From Silvania confinis (GTDB lineage: Bacteria; Pseudomonadota; Gammaproteobacteria; Enterobacterales; Enterobacteriaceae): a DNA stretch of 64,000 nucleotides. Below are positions 49,824 to 58,503 of the stretch, in pieces. The translations under genes and the position numbers were made by a program. Where the stretch lies: NCBI RefSeq assembly GCF_025564085.1, contig NZ_JAMGZJ010000071.1, forward strand, positions 62,001 through 126,000, given 5' to 3'. Numbering within the stretch: the first letter of the stretch is position 1; every line of letters starts with the position of its first letter. The notes below the pieces were generated by a model, which worked only from the letters and a program-made list of their open reading frames with translations, was not told the DNA's origin and made no database searches.

Positions 49824-50840
49824 ATGGCGACAATTAAGGATGTGGCCCGGCTGGCGGGAGTTTCTGTCGCCACTGTTTCGCGTGTAATCAATGACTCACC
49901 GAAGGCCAGCGAGACATCCCGAAAGGCGGTGCTGACCGCCATGGAATCGCTCAATTACCACCCCAATGCCAATGCACGCGCGCTTGCTCAGCAGTCCACC
50001 GACACCGTCGGACTGGTGGTGGGCGATGTCTCGGATCCGTTTTTCGGGGCGATGGTCAAAGCTGTGGAGCAGGTCGCCTATCAGACCGGCAATTTTCTGC
50101 TGATCGGCAATGGCTATCACAACGAGCAGAAGGAGCGTCAGGCCATAGAGCAGCTGATTCGCCACCGCTGCGCGGCGCTGGTGGTGCATGCTAAAAAGCT
50201 GGCGGACGAAGAGCTGGTGCATCTGATGAAGCAGATCCCAGGCATGGTGATCATTAACCGCATTATCCCCGGCTATGAACAGCGCTGCGTGGCGCTGGAC
50301 GACCGCTACGGCGCCTGGCTTGCCACCCGCCATCTGATCCAGCAGGGGCACAGCCGCATCGGCTACCTCTGTTCAAATCACTCTATCTCCGACGCCGATG
50401 ATCGCCTGCAGGGTTACTATGATGCCCTGCGCGAAAACGGCCTGCCCTGTAACGACCGACTGGTGACCTACGGTGAACCCGATGAGAGCGGCGGCGAACA
50501 GGCAATGACGGAGCTGCTGGGGCGCGGACGTAACTTCACCGCCGTCGCCTGTTATAACGATTCGATGGCGGCCGGAGCGATGGGGGTGTTAAACGACAAT
50601 GGGATTGATATTCCGGCTGAGATTTCGCTGATTGGCTTTGATGACATTCTGATTTCGCGCTACGTGCGTCCGCGCCTGACCACCGTGCGCTACCCGATTG
50701 TCACCATGGCGACCCAGGCCGCCGAGCTGGCGCTGTCACTGGCCGATAAGCGCGTGCCGCCTGACGTGACCCACATCTTCAGCCCGACGCTGGTGCGTCG
50801 TCACTCGGTCACGCCACCGGCGGAATCGGCCAGCATATAG
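49824..50840 (+). CDS. galR: Galactose operon repressor GalR
   Basis: A 338-residue LacI-family repressor with the helix-turn-helix TIKDVARLAGVSVATVSRVIN at residues 3-23 and hinge helix near 45-57, then a periplasmic-binding-protein-like sensor domain for D-galactose. It matches E. coli GalR (343 aa). It controls gal, mgl and galP, none of which lie in this window. Its last 40 bp overlap a convergent GNAT gene, so the C-terminus (TPPAESASI) is the part most likely to have diverged. Confidence 0.94.
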   Translation: MATIKDVARLAGVSVATVSRVINDSPKASETSRKAVLTAMESLNYHPNANARALAQQSTDTVGLVVGDVSDPFFGAMVKAVEQVAYQTGNFLLIGNGYHNEQKERQAIEQLIRHRCAALVVHAKKLADEELVHLMKQIPGMVIINRIIPGYEQRCVALDDRYGAWLATRHLIQQGHSRIGYLCSNHSISDADDRLQGYYDALRENGLPCNDRLVTYGEPDESGGEQAMTELLGRGRNFTAVACYNDSMAAGAMGVLNDNGIDIPAEISLIGFDDILISRYVRPRLTTVRYPIVTMATQAAELALSLADKRVPPDVTHIFSPTLVRRHSVTPPAESASI

Positions 50841-51277
50841 CGATAAAGGTGGACCGTTTTATGCGGGTATTCCAGCGCATCGCCAATGTAGTGCCAGCCG
50901 TAGCGTTCATAAAAATCGCGACAGGCTGACCAGAGATGCAGGTCGCGATGCCCGGCCTCTGCGGCATACGCCTGCACGTGACGCTGGAGTTGCCCTGCAA
51001 GCCCCTTCCCGCGCGCGGATTCATCCACATACAGCGCCGCCAGCCACGGACAGAGATCCTGACGGGTGATCAGGTCGCAGCGCCATAATCCCACCGTGCC
51101 GAGCAGGCGCTGGCCTTCGGTGGCGATAAAGGTCAGCGGCAGTGCGCCGGGGATCTGACTGTGGGCCACAATGCTGGCAAAAAATTCACGCGGTAATCCG
51201 TCGCCAAATGCCTGCCACTGCCAGTCGATGACCTGTTCAGCGTGTTGGGGGGCGGTGTAAAGTGGCTGAATATTCAC
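50801..51277 (-). CDS. GNAT-family N-acetyltransferase
   Basis: A 158-residue acetyltransferase with the acetyl-CoA motif ARGKGLAGQLQRHV (about residues 88-101) and the C-terminal block FYERYGWHYIG typical of the fold. The substrate is unknown. It starts at GTG (51277), overlapping the GntR-gene stop (GTGA), so it appears to be the last gene of the cassette. Its 3' end overlaps galR by 40 bp. The short overlaps suggest it arrived with the cassette and settled against galR. Confidence 0.85.
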   Translation of the reverse strand: MNIQPLYTAPQHAEQVIDWQWQAFGDGLPREFFASIVAHSQIPGALPLTFIATEGQRLLGTVGLWRCDLITRQDLCPWLAALYVDESARGKGLAGQLQRHVQAYAAEAGHRDLHLWSACRDFYERYGWHYIGDALEYPHKTVHLYRYMLADSAGGVTE

Positions 51278-52047
51278 ACCGGTTTTCCCTGGAAAATGGG
51301 CACCGATTCAAACAGGTAGCCGTCAAAATCCGGGGCATCTTCATCAGAGAGCTCCAGCAGGCTCTTTTTCACGTTTTCGAGATGTTGCCACATCGCCTGC
51401 CAGGCCCCCATCACGTCGCGGCGGCGCAGTGCGGCCAGAATAGTCTGCCTGTCGCCCAGCCACTTCAGGCGATACGCCCGGCTGGCAATATGCACGTTAA
51501 ACTGCTGCCACAGCGGGCTGCTGTCCATGTGGTGCCAGACGCTTTCGACAGTCGCCAGCAGCATCTGATTCTGCGTGGCCCCCGCCAGCACCAGGTGGAA
51601 CATCTTGTTGTTGTCCTGGCTGTTGTCGTTGGCAGCGATAGCGCGCTGCTCCTGCTCGATGATGCGACGCAGATTGTCGATGTCCGCCCGGGTGGCCATT
51701 TTGGCGGCAAAGGCGGCGATATTGCTTTCGAGCAACTGGCGCGCCTGCAGGATTTCAAACGGGCCGACGTCGCTTTTTAGCAGGCGTTCTTCCTCGTTCT
51801 CGTGCTCCTCGGGGATACGCATTACATACACACCGGAACCCTGGCGGATATCCACGGTGCCCTGCAGTTCAAGCATCAACAGCGCTTCGCGCACGATGGT
51901 GCGGCTGACGCCGTAGGTTTCCGCCATATTGCGCTCCGGCGGCAGGCGTGAGCCCACGGGATAGTGCCCCTGGATGATTTGGGCGCGAAGATCCTCGCCT
52001 ATCTCCTGGTACTGTTTCTTTTCCGCCGGGACGACTGCCTTATCCAC
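51274..52047 (-). CDS. GntR-family (FadR/FCD) regulator, ExuR/UxuR-like
   Basis: A 257-residue regulator with an N-terminal winged helix (QEIGEDLRAQIIQGHYPVGSRLPPERNMAETYGVS, about 14-48) and a C-terminal FCD ligand domain. The overall pattern is closest to the ExuR/UxuR group, whose members bind TTGGTATACCAA-type sites and respond to sugar acids. Two such sites lie upstream of the PTS gene at the head of this gene cluster. The effector is unknown and the name is not assigned. Confidence 0.85.
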   Translation of the reverse strand: MDKAVVPAEKKQYQEIGEDLRAQIIQGHYPVGSRLPPERNMAETYGVSRTIVREALLMLELQGTVDIRQGSGVYVMRIPEEHENEEERLLKSDVGPFEILQARQLLESNIAAFAAKMATRADIDNLRRIIEQEQRAIAANDNSQDNNKMFHLVLAGATQNQMLLATVESVWHHMDSSPLWQQFNVHIASRAYRLKWLGDRQTILAALRRRDVMGAWQAMWQHLENVKKSLLELSDEDAPDFDGYLFESVPIFQGKPV

Positions 52048-52076
52048 GTTATCACCTGTGCTGTGAGTTAATGCGC

Positions 52077-52098
52077 GGGCCGGGCATCCTCCCGGCCA
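52077..52098 (-). repeat. Hairpin between GH1 and GntR genes
   Basis: A 7-bp stem GGCCGGG / CCCGGCC with a 6-nt loop in the 90-bp spacer. No U-run follows in the gene direction, so it may tune rather than end transcription. Confidence 0.5.
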
Positions 52099-52137
52099 GT
52101 GTGGGCGCTATGTTACCAGAACCGCCGCCATCTTCGC

Positions 52138-53565
52138 CTACTTCCATTCATCATCAACGTTTAGCGTCAGCCTGCGTTCATCGCGCAGCTGACGGAACCA
52201 GCTGGCCGATTTTTTGGCGCGGCGGGCGCGGTTGTTATCAAGGTCGATCTCAATCAGCCCGTAGCGATTTTTAAAGGCATTCATCGGCGAGACGTTATCG
52301 GTAAAGGCCCACAGCATATAGCCGTGGCAGTTAGCCCCTTCCTCACGCGCCAGCAGCGCGTAATACAGATGCTCGCTGATAAAGTTGATGCGGTAGTCGT
52401 CGGCAATCACGCCGTCGCAGTTGCGATACTGAGCTTCGTTTTCGACCCCCATTCCGCTTTCGGCGACGAACCAGTCAATGTTGCGATAGTCGTTTTTAAT
52501 CCGCATCGCCATGTCGTAAATAATGCGCGGGGCAATTTCCCAGCCGCGCGACGGATTCATCCTCCGCCCAGGCAGCTCAAACGGCTCGTAGTAGTACGCC
52601 GGATGGAACGGCGTCTCAGGATGCCAGGCGCGGGACGGGGCTTTTACCCGATGCGGGTAGTAAAGGTTAATCCCCAGCTCGTCGACGGTGTTGTCGGCGA
52701 TCAGCGCCAGCTCATCGTCACTGTAATCCCACTGCACCTGATGTTTTTCCAGCAGGGTAAACAGTTCCTGCGGGTAGCGACCGTGCACCAGCGGGTCGAG
52801 GAACACCCGGTTGTAGAACAGATCGTAGATCGCCGCGGCCTTTACGTCGTGGGCAGCGCGAGAGCGGGGATACGTGACCTCCGGGTTGAGGATACAGCCC
52901 ACGCTGCCCGCGTAGCCTTTGTCGCGAAACAGCTTCACGACCTTCGCCGTCGCCAGCACCTTATGGTGGTTCCACTGCATCCAGGTGCCGGTGTTCTGCT
53001 CGTACGGCCAGCGCAGCGCATCCAGATAAACCCGGGTCTGCACCACAATCGGCTCGTTAAAGGTAAACCAGCGCTTTACCACGCGGTGATAGCGAGCGAA
53101 GACCTGTTCAGCGTAGCGGGTGAACAGCTCAACCACGTGTTTCGAGGCCCAGCCGCCGTAGGTTTCCAGCAGCGTGCCCGGCAGCTCGTAGTGCTCAAGG
53201 CAGATCATCGGCTCAATGCCCTGACGCTGCATCTCGGCAAACAGGGCATCGTAATACGCGGCGTACTCCTCATCCACCGTCGCGGTTTCATAGTCGATGA
53301 GAAAACGTGACCAGTTGATCGAGGTGCGATAGTGGGTCAGCCCGGCCTCCTTCATCAGGGCCACGTCTTCACGAAAACGGTTGATGAAATCGGTCGCCAC
53401 CGCCGGGCCATAGCCGTTATGCCAGACCTGACGATCGTTTTTGTACCACAGGTCGATCCACGAATCCTGTCCTGCTTTCTTGCCGCTCCAGCCTTCGGTT
53501 TGCCAGGCGGAGGCAGCAGCCCCGAGGATAAAATCCTCAGGGAGGGTCATCTGTTTTATGCTCAT
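52138..53565 (-). CDS. Family 1 glycoside hydrolase (probable 6-phospho-beta-glucosidase)
   Basis: A 475-residue GH1 enzyme. The acid/base glutamate is E171 in TFNEP and the nucleophile is E369 in FVAESGMG. The region DNVSPMNAFKNRYG (423-436) replaces the bulky motif of non-phosphorylated GH1 enzymes; S426 and Y435 fit the phosphate-binding serine and tyrosine of phospho-beta-glycosidases, while the lysine (K432) is shifted one place. Its start overlaps the upstream PTS gene by 4 bp. It would cleave a beta-glucoside phosphorylated during uptake; the true substrate is unknown. Confidence 0.88.
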   Translation of the reverse strand: MSIKQMTLPEDFILGAAASAWQTEGWSGKKAGQDSWIDLWYKNDRQVWHNGYGPAVATDFINRFREDVALMKEAGLTHYRTSINWSRFLIDYETATVDEEYAAYYDALFAEMQRQGIEPMICLEHYELPGTLLETYGGWASKHVVELFTRYAEQVFARYHRVVKRWFTFNEPIVVQTRVYLDALRWPYEQNTGTWMQWNHHKVLATAKVVKLFRDKGYAGSVGCILNPEVTYPRSRAAHDVKAAAIYDLFYNRVFLDPLVHGRYPQELFTLLEKHQVQWDYSDDELALIADNTVDELGINLYYPHRVKAPSRAWHPETPFHPAYYYEPFELPGRRMNPSRGWEIAPRIIYDMAMRIKNDYRNIDWFVAESGMGVENEAQYRNCDGVIADDYRINFISEHLYYALLAREEGANCHGYMLWAFTDNVSPMNAFKNRYGLIEIDLDNNRARRAKKSASWFRQLRDERRLTLNVDDEWK

Positions 53566-54899
53566 GCGTTATTAGTCGCCTGTTGGTTTTGCGCCTTCAG
53601 CGCAGCCTGCTCGGCACGGCGTGAAGCGATCTTCACAAACGGCAGGTAGATAAGGACGGCAGTGATGATGCAGATCCCCTGCGTGACCACCGCACCCATT
53701 GAGCCCGCGGTAGAAAGCCAGGCGTTAATCAACGGTGGCGTGGTCCATGGCACCATCACCACGGCCTTCCCGGCAAAACCGGTGACGGTAGCGAAGTAAC
53801 CGATAGAGCCGGTGACCAGCGGGGTGATGATGAACGGGATCGCCAGAATCGGGTTGAGCATGATTGGCATACCGAAAATCACCGGTTCGTTGATGTTAAA
53901 GATCCCAGGGCCGATAGAGAGCTTGGCGATCTCCTTCATCTCTTTGCGCTTGGTGCCAATCATCACCGCAATCAGCAGGCCGATAGTCAGCCCCGAGCCG
54001 CCGATGCTCATGTACACATCCCAGAACGGCATGGTGATGATGTTCGGGATCTCTTTGCCCTGTTCAAAGGCGCTCATGTTGACGGTGATGGCCCCCAGCA
54101 GCAGCGGCTCACGGATCGGTTTGATCATCTGATTGCCGTGGATGCCGATCACCCAGAACAGCTGGGCGACAAACATCAGCAGCAGAATGCCCGGCAGGCT
54201 TTGCACCACGCGCTCCAGCGGCTGTTGCACCACCTGGTATACCGCATCGTAAAGGTACATGCCGGTAATCTGGTGGAAGACAAAACCCAAGGTGGCGATG
54301 GCGGTAGTGGTTATGATGGCCGGGATCAGCGCTGAGAACGAGGCTGCCACGTTCGGCGGCACGGTGTCAGGCATTTTAATTTTCAGGCCCGGACGCCCCT
54401 CCAGCCAGCAGTAAATTTCCACCGACAGGATGGCGATAAACATCCCGAGGAACAGGCTGCGGGTGTCGGAGAACTGGCGCATCAGCACATCTTTAACCAT
54501 GTGCATTTCGCCGTCGACCATCATCTCGACGGTGGTTGGCGTCACGCAGATAAAGCAGATCACCGCCAGCAGGCCGGGGAACAGCGACTTGATGCCGTTG
54601 ATTCGCCCCAGCTCAATGCCGATCAAGAACACTGCGCCGATATTAAGGAAGTTCAGCGTGGCGTAGTTTAGCGCACTGGTGATCGGCTTTAAGGTGGCCA
54701 GAAAAGAGAGCGACTGGAAACTGGCTAAGCCGTTTTTGGGATCCAGCACCATGTTGGAGATCAGCACCGAAAACGCGCCAACAATGATGACCGGCATTAA
54801 GGTGATGAAGGCGGATTTTATCGCCATGATATAGCGATAACTGTTGAACGTAGTGGCGAAACTGCCCAGCGAGTTGATCAGTTTTTCCTGTAATGCCAT
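53562..54899 (-). CDS. PTS transporter EIIC component, lactose/cellobiose family
   Basis: A 445-residue membrane protein with about ten hydrophobic segments. The family motifs WVIGIHGNQMI (about 249-259) and NEPVIFGMPIMLNP (337-350) are characteristic of CelB/ChbC-type EIIC; the second holds the sugar-binding glutamate. No EIIA or EIIB gene is in the cluster, so phosphate must come from components encoded elsewhere. It is the first gene of EIIC-GH1-GntR-GNAT. Confidence 0.92.
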   Translation of the reverse strand: MALQEKLINSLGSFATTFNSYRYIMAIKSAFITLMPVIIVGAFSVLISNMVLDPKNGLASFQSLSFLATLKPITSALNYATLNFLNIGAVFLIGIELGRINGIKSLFPGLLAVICFICVTPTTVEMMVDGEMHMVKDVLMRQFSDTRSLFLGMFIAILSVEIYCWLEGRPGLKIKMPDTVPPNVAASFSALIPAIITTTAIATLGFVFHQITGMYLYDAVYQVVQQPLERVVQSLPGILLLMFVAQLFWVIGIHGNQMIKPIREPLLLGAITVNMSAFEQGKEIPNIITMPFWDVYMSIGGSGLTIGLLIAVMIGTKRKEMKEIAKLSIGPGIFNINEPVIFGMPIMLNPILAIPFIITPLVTGSIGYFATVTGFAGKAVVMVPWTTPPLINAWLSTAGSMGAVVTQGICIITAVLIYLPFVKIASRRAEQAALKAQNQQATNNA

Positions 54900-54957
54900 C
54901 GGGTAATACCTCAGTAAAAGGGCTTTTTATTGGGATAAGGTGGACAGCCTGCTTCTA

Positions 54958-54969
54958 TTGGCATACCAA
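54958..54969. promoter_or_regulatory. GntR (UxuR/ExuR-like) operator, site 1
   Basis: TTGGCATACCAA matches the TTGGTATACCAA consensus at 11 of 12 positions. It lies about 60 bp upstream of the EIIC start. Confidence 0.65.
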
Positions 54970-55051
54970 AAATAGCTTCTGATGATAATTTGTTCTGTGA
55001 TTAAGCTCTCAACGCGGTAAGAGGTATTCCAGATTGTCAGTTATCGCCATT

Positions 55052-55063
55052 TTGGTATGCCAC
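55052..55063. promoter_or_regulatory. GntR (UxuR/ExuR-like) operator, site 2
   Basis: TTGGTATGCCAC matches the consensus at 10 of 12 positions. With its flanks it forms an exact 14-bp inverted copy of site 1, about 90 bp away. Confidence 0.6.
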
Positions 55064-55071
55064 TTTTCAGC

Positions 55072-55085
55072 ACGACGATCGTCGT
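55072..55085. promoter_or_regulatory. Perfect 14-bp palindrome upstream of the LacI-type gene
   Basis: ACGACGATCGTCGT lies about 105 bp before the start of the LacI-family gene. It is a candidate operator, possibly for that regulator; the assignment is inference only. Confidence 0.45.
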
Positions 55086-55191
55086 AGCCAAAAAGCGTGA
55101 TCCTGGTGGGGATTTTGCCCTTCCCGCCCGGCTTATGCGCCAGAAGGTCTGTGATAAACTGCCGGGCATAACGGGGAAGCAGGAATAATCA

Positions 55192-56229
55192 ATGGCAACA
55201 ATGCTGGATGTCTCACTGCGCGCGGGCGTGTCAAAAGCCACGGTGTCGCGCGTTCTGAACGGCACGGGTCAGGTCAAAGAGAGTACGCGCCAGCAGGTGT
55301 TTCGCGCGATGGAAGAGCTGGGCTATCGCCCCAATTTTCTGGCGCGCTCGCTGGCGAACCGCACCAGCAACAGCATTGGGCTGGTGGTGTCGACCTTCAA
55401 CGGTTTTTATTTTGGCCGCCTGCTGCAACAGGCTTCTCGCCAGACCGAGTCACACGGTAAGCAGCTGATTGTCACCGACGGGCACGATACCCCGGAGCGG
55501 GAAGAAGAAGCCGTGCAGATGCTGGCCGATCGCCAGTGCGATGCCATAGTGCTGTATACCCGCTTTATGAGCGAAAAGGCGATCATGAAGCTGATTAACA
55601 GCGTGCCGATGCCGCTGGTGGTCATCAACCGCGACGTCAGCCAGGCGCGGGAGCGCTGCGTGTTCTTCGAGCAGCAGGAGGCCGCCTTCAAAGCCGTGGA
55701 GTACCTGATAAGCCAGGGCCATCGCGAGATCGCCTGCATGACCGTCCCCATCCACACCCCGACCGGCAAGGCACGCCTGATGGGCTACCGCCAGGCGCTG
55801 GAAAAGCACGCCATTGCCTGGGATGAAAGCCGGGTGAAGTATGGCGATGCGGGCATGACCCGAGGCTATGAGCTGTGTCAGGCGTTGCTTGACGAGAAGG
55901 TCTCGTTCAGCGCGCTGTTTGCCTGCAACGACGATATGGCGCTGGGGGCCTCGAAGGCGCTGCACCAGGCCGGATTGCACATTCCAGAGGACGTGTCGCT
56001 GTTTGGTTTTGACGATGCGCCGTGCGCGAAGTGGCTGGAGCCTGCCCTGTCGACGGTCTATCTGCCGATCGACAATATGATCACTACGGCTATCGATCAG
56101 GCGATTCGACTGGCTAGCAGCCAGCCGATCGAGGCGATCCCGCCCTTTACCGGCACGCTGGTGTTACGCGATTCGGTGGCGACGGGACCCTGGTTTGATC
56201 AGAACAGTTCGAGGGCGAGCAGTTCCTGA
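55192..56229 (+). CDS. LacI-family regulator, AscG-like
   Basis: A 345-residue regulator with the helix-turn-helix MLDVSLRAGVSKATVSRVLNG (4-24) and hinge near 45-58, then a sugar-binding sensor domain. It resembles E. coli AscG, the repressor of a beta-glucoside PTS, in length and in blocks such as ACNDDMALGASKALHQAG. It is divergent from the EIIC-GH1 operon, which is its most likely target. The 3' end overlaps convergent lysA by 31 bp. Confidence 0.88.
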   Translation: MATMLDVSLRAGVSKATVSRVLNGTGQVKESTRQQVFRAMEELGYRPNFLARSLANRTSNSIGLVVSTFNGFYFGRLLQQASRQTESHGKQLIVTDGHDTPEREEEAVQMLADRQCDAIVLYTRFMSEKAIMKLINSVPMPLVVINRDVSQARERCVFFEQQEAAFKAVEYLISQGHREIACMTVPIHTPTGKARLMGYRQALEKHAIAWDESRVKYGDAGMTRGYELCQALLDEKVSFSALFACNDDMALGASKALHQAGLHIPEDVSLFGFDDAPCAKWLEPALSTVYLPIDNMITTAIDQAIRLASSQPIEAIPPFTGTLVLRDSVATGPWFDQNSSRASSS

Positions 56230-57461
56230 ATAGTCTGGCGACGGCGAATCAGACGCGCCGCGCCGTTATCGAACAGCACTTCCGGCAGCAGCGGACGGCT
56301 GTTGTAGTTCGAGGACATGGACGCCCCGTACGCGCCGGTATCGTGCAGCACCAGATAATCCCCCGGTGCAACCGCTGGCAGGGCGCGGGTTTCTACTTTT
56401 CCGCCTTCCTGCTGGGTAAAGACATCCCCGGATTCGCACAGCGGACCTGCCACGACGGTTTCTACGCGTGGGGCCGCGCTTAAATCACGGCCATCGGCGG
56501 CCAGCGCCGAAATGTGATGATAGCTGCCGTACATTGACGGGCGCATCAGATCGTTAAAGCCCGCGTCGATCAGCACGAAGTGACGGCTGCCCATCGCCTT
56601 GACGCTGCGCACCTGCGACACCAGCACGCCCGATTCGGCCACCAGGAAACGGCCCGGTTCGATCTCCAGTTTGACCGCATGACCCAGGTGGGCGGCGATT
56701 TTGTCGCGCGCACCGTTCCACAGGCCATAGTAGTGATCGGTGTCGATCGCCTCTTCCCCTTCGCGATACGGGATCGATAAGCCACCGCCTGCGGAGATCG
56801 CCTCCAGATCCTGGCCAAACTCAATTACCTGGCGCACCATCGCGCCGCATACCTGCTCAAGGTGCGCATAATCCACCCCGGAGCCGATGTGCATGTGAAT
56901 GCCCACCAGCTTCAGGTTGTAGCGTTGCAGCACTTCCAGCGCCGCAGGCAGGTCGCTGTACCAGATGCCGTGCTTGCTGTTTTCGCCGCCGGTATTGGTT
57001 TTTTGACTGTGACCGTGGCCAAAGCCCGGGTTAACGCGCAGCCAGACGCGATGGCCCGGTGATACCTGACCCAGTTGCTCGAGCATATCCACCGAACCGG
57101 CATTTACCGGGATCTGCAGTTCATGCACCCGGGCCAGCGTCGCGCTGTCGATCAGATCGGCGGTAAAGACAATCGCGTCGCCGTCGGCTTTTGGATCGTA
57201 CCCGGCGGCCAGCGCGCGCTCAATTTCACCCAAAGAGACGGAATCCACTTTCACGCCCTGCTCGCGCATCAGGCGCAGAATGTGGATGTTGGAGCAGGCT
57301 TTCTGGGCAAAACGCACCACGTCGAACTGATGCAGGGCCGCAATTTTCTCGCGGATAATCTGCGCGTCGTAGACCCAGACCGGGCAGCCAAATTCGGCAG
57401 GCAGGCGCAGCAGATTGTCGGCATTCAAATCGGTTTCAGTGTTGTTCAGTGGGCGTGGCAT
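56199..57461 (-). CDS. lysA: Diaminopimelate decarboxylase LysA
   Basis: A 420-residue PLP enzyme for the last step of lysine biosynthesis. The PLP lysine is K54 in FAQKACSNIH, and the substrate and dimer cysteine is in GPLCESGDVF. The sequence tracks E. coli LysA throughout. It is divergent from its activator lysR, 121 bp apart. Confidence 0.97.
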   Translation of the reverse strand: MPRPLNNTETDLNADNLLRLPAEFGCPVWVYDAQIIREKIAALHQFDVVRFAQKACSNIHILRLMREQGVKVDSVSLGEIERALAAGYDPKADGDAIVFTADLIDSATLARVHELQIPVNAGSVDMLEQLGQVSPGHRVWLRVNPGFGHGHSQKTNTGGENSKHGIWYSDLPAALEVLQRYNLKLVGIHMHIGSGVDYAHLEQVCGAMVRQVIEFGQDLEAISAGGGLSIPYREGEEAIDTDHYYGLWNGARDKIAAHLGHAVKLEIEPGRFLVAESGVLVSQVRSVKAMGSRHFVLIDAGFNDLMRPSMYGSYHHISALAADGRDLSAAPRVETVVAGPLCESGDVFTQQEGGKVETRALPAVAPGDYLVLHDTGAYGASMSSNYNSRPLLPEVLFDNGAARLIRRRQTIQELLALELF

Positions 57462-57582
57462 GGTGCTCTCCGGTCAGGCTATTTTTTTATGATTACGCCA
57501 CAGGGCGAAGGGAATAAAAAATATCGTTTTATCGCCAGTCTATGCAAAAATGATATGGATGACGTTCAGACAGGTTGCGACC

Positions 57583-58503
57583 ATGCCCGCTGTAAACTTA
57601 CGCCACATTGAGATTTTCCACGCCGTGATGACCGCCGGTAACCTGACCGAAGCCGCACGCCTGCTGCACACCTCGCAGCCAACGGTAAGCCGCGAGCTGG
57701 CGCGTTTTGAAAAGGTTATCGGGTTAACGCTGTTTGAGCGCACACGCGGACGCCTGCACCCCACGGTACAGGGGTTACGGCTGTTCGAAGAGGTGCAACG
57801 ATCCTGGTACGGGCTGGATCGCATCGTTAGCGCTGCTGACAGCCTGCGCGAGTTTCGCCAGGGCGAGCTCTCTGTCATCTGCCTGCCGGTCTTTTCCCAG
57901 TCGTTTTTACCCGCTCTCTTGCAGCCATTTCTGGCCCGCTATCCGGACGTCAACCTGACGATCGTGCCCCAGGAGTCGCCCCTGCTGGAGGAGTGGCTCT
58001 CGGCCCAGCGCCATGATTTGGGCCTGACCGAAACCCTCGCCACCCCGGCTGGTACCGCACGCCACGAGCTACTGTCGCTGGATGAAGTCTGCGTTCTGCC
58101 CGCCGGACATAAGCTTGCGCAAAAAGCGGTCCTGACTCCGGCCGATTTTCACGGTGAGAATTACATCAGCCTGTCGCGCACCGACAGTTACCGACAGTTG
58201 CTGGATACCCTGTTTGCCGAGCATCAGATTAAACGGCGGATGGTGGTGGAGACCCACAGCGCGGCGTCCATCTGCGCGATGGTGCGGGCTGGGGTGGGGA
58301 TTTCAGTGGTGAATCCGCTGACGGCGCTGGATTATGCCGACAGCGGGATCGTTGCCCGCCGGTTCAGTATTTCGGTGCCGTTCACGGTGAGCCTGATCCG
58401 CCCCCTGCACCGCCCGGCCTCGGCGCTGGTCGATACTTTCAGCCAGCATCTGCAAACCGGCCTCAGCACCTTTACCCGCCAGCTGGAACAGCTATTAGCG
58501 TGA
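57583..58503 (+). CDS. lysR: LysR, activator of lysA
   Basis: A 306-residue founding member of the LysR family. The start is ATG at 57583 ([16 protein letters not shown]), matching E. coli; eleven upstream codons are open but unsupported. The helix-turn-helix is [24 protein letters not shown]. It activates lysA when diaminopimelate is present and lysine is low. Its stop overlaps the convergent racD stop by 9 bp. Confidence 0.96.
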   Translation: MPAVNLRHIEIFHAVMTAGNLTEAARLLHTSQPTVSRELARFEKVIGLTLFERTRGRLHPTVQGLRLFEEVQRSWYGLDRIVSAADSLREFRQGELSVICLPVFSQSFLPALLQPFLARYPDVNLTIVPQESPLLEEWLSAQRHDLGLTETLATPAGTARHELLSLDEVCVLPAGHKLAQKAVLTPADFHGENYISLSRTDSYRQLLDTLFAEHQIKRRMVVETHSAASICAMVRAGVGISVVNPLTALDYADSGIVARRFSISVPFTVSLIRPLHRPASALVDTFSQHLQTGLSTFTRQLEQLLA

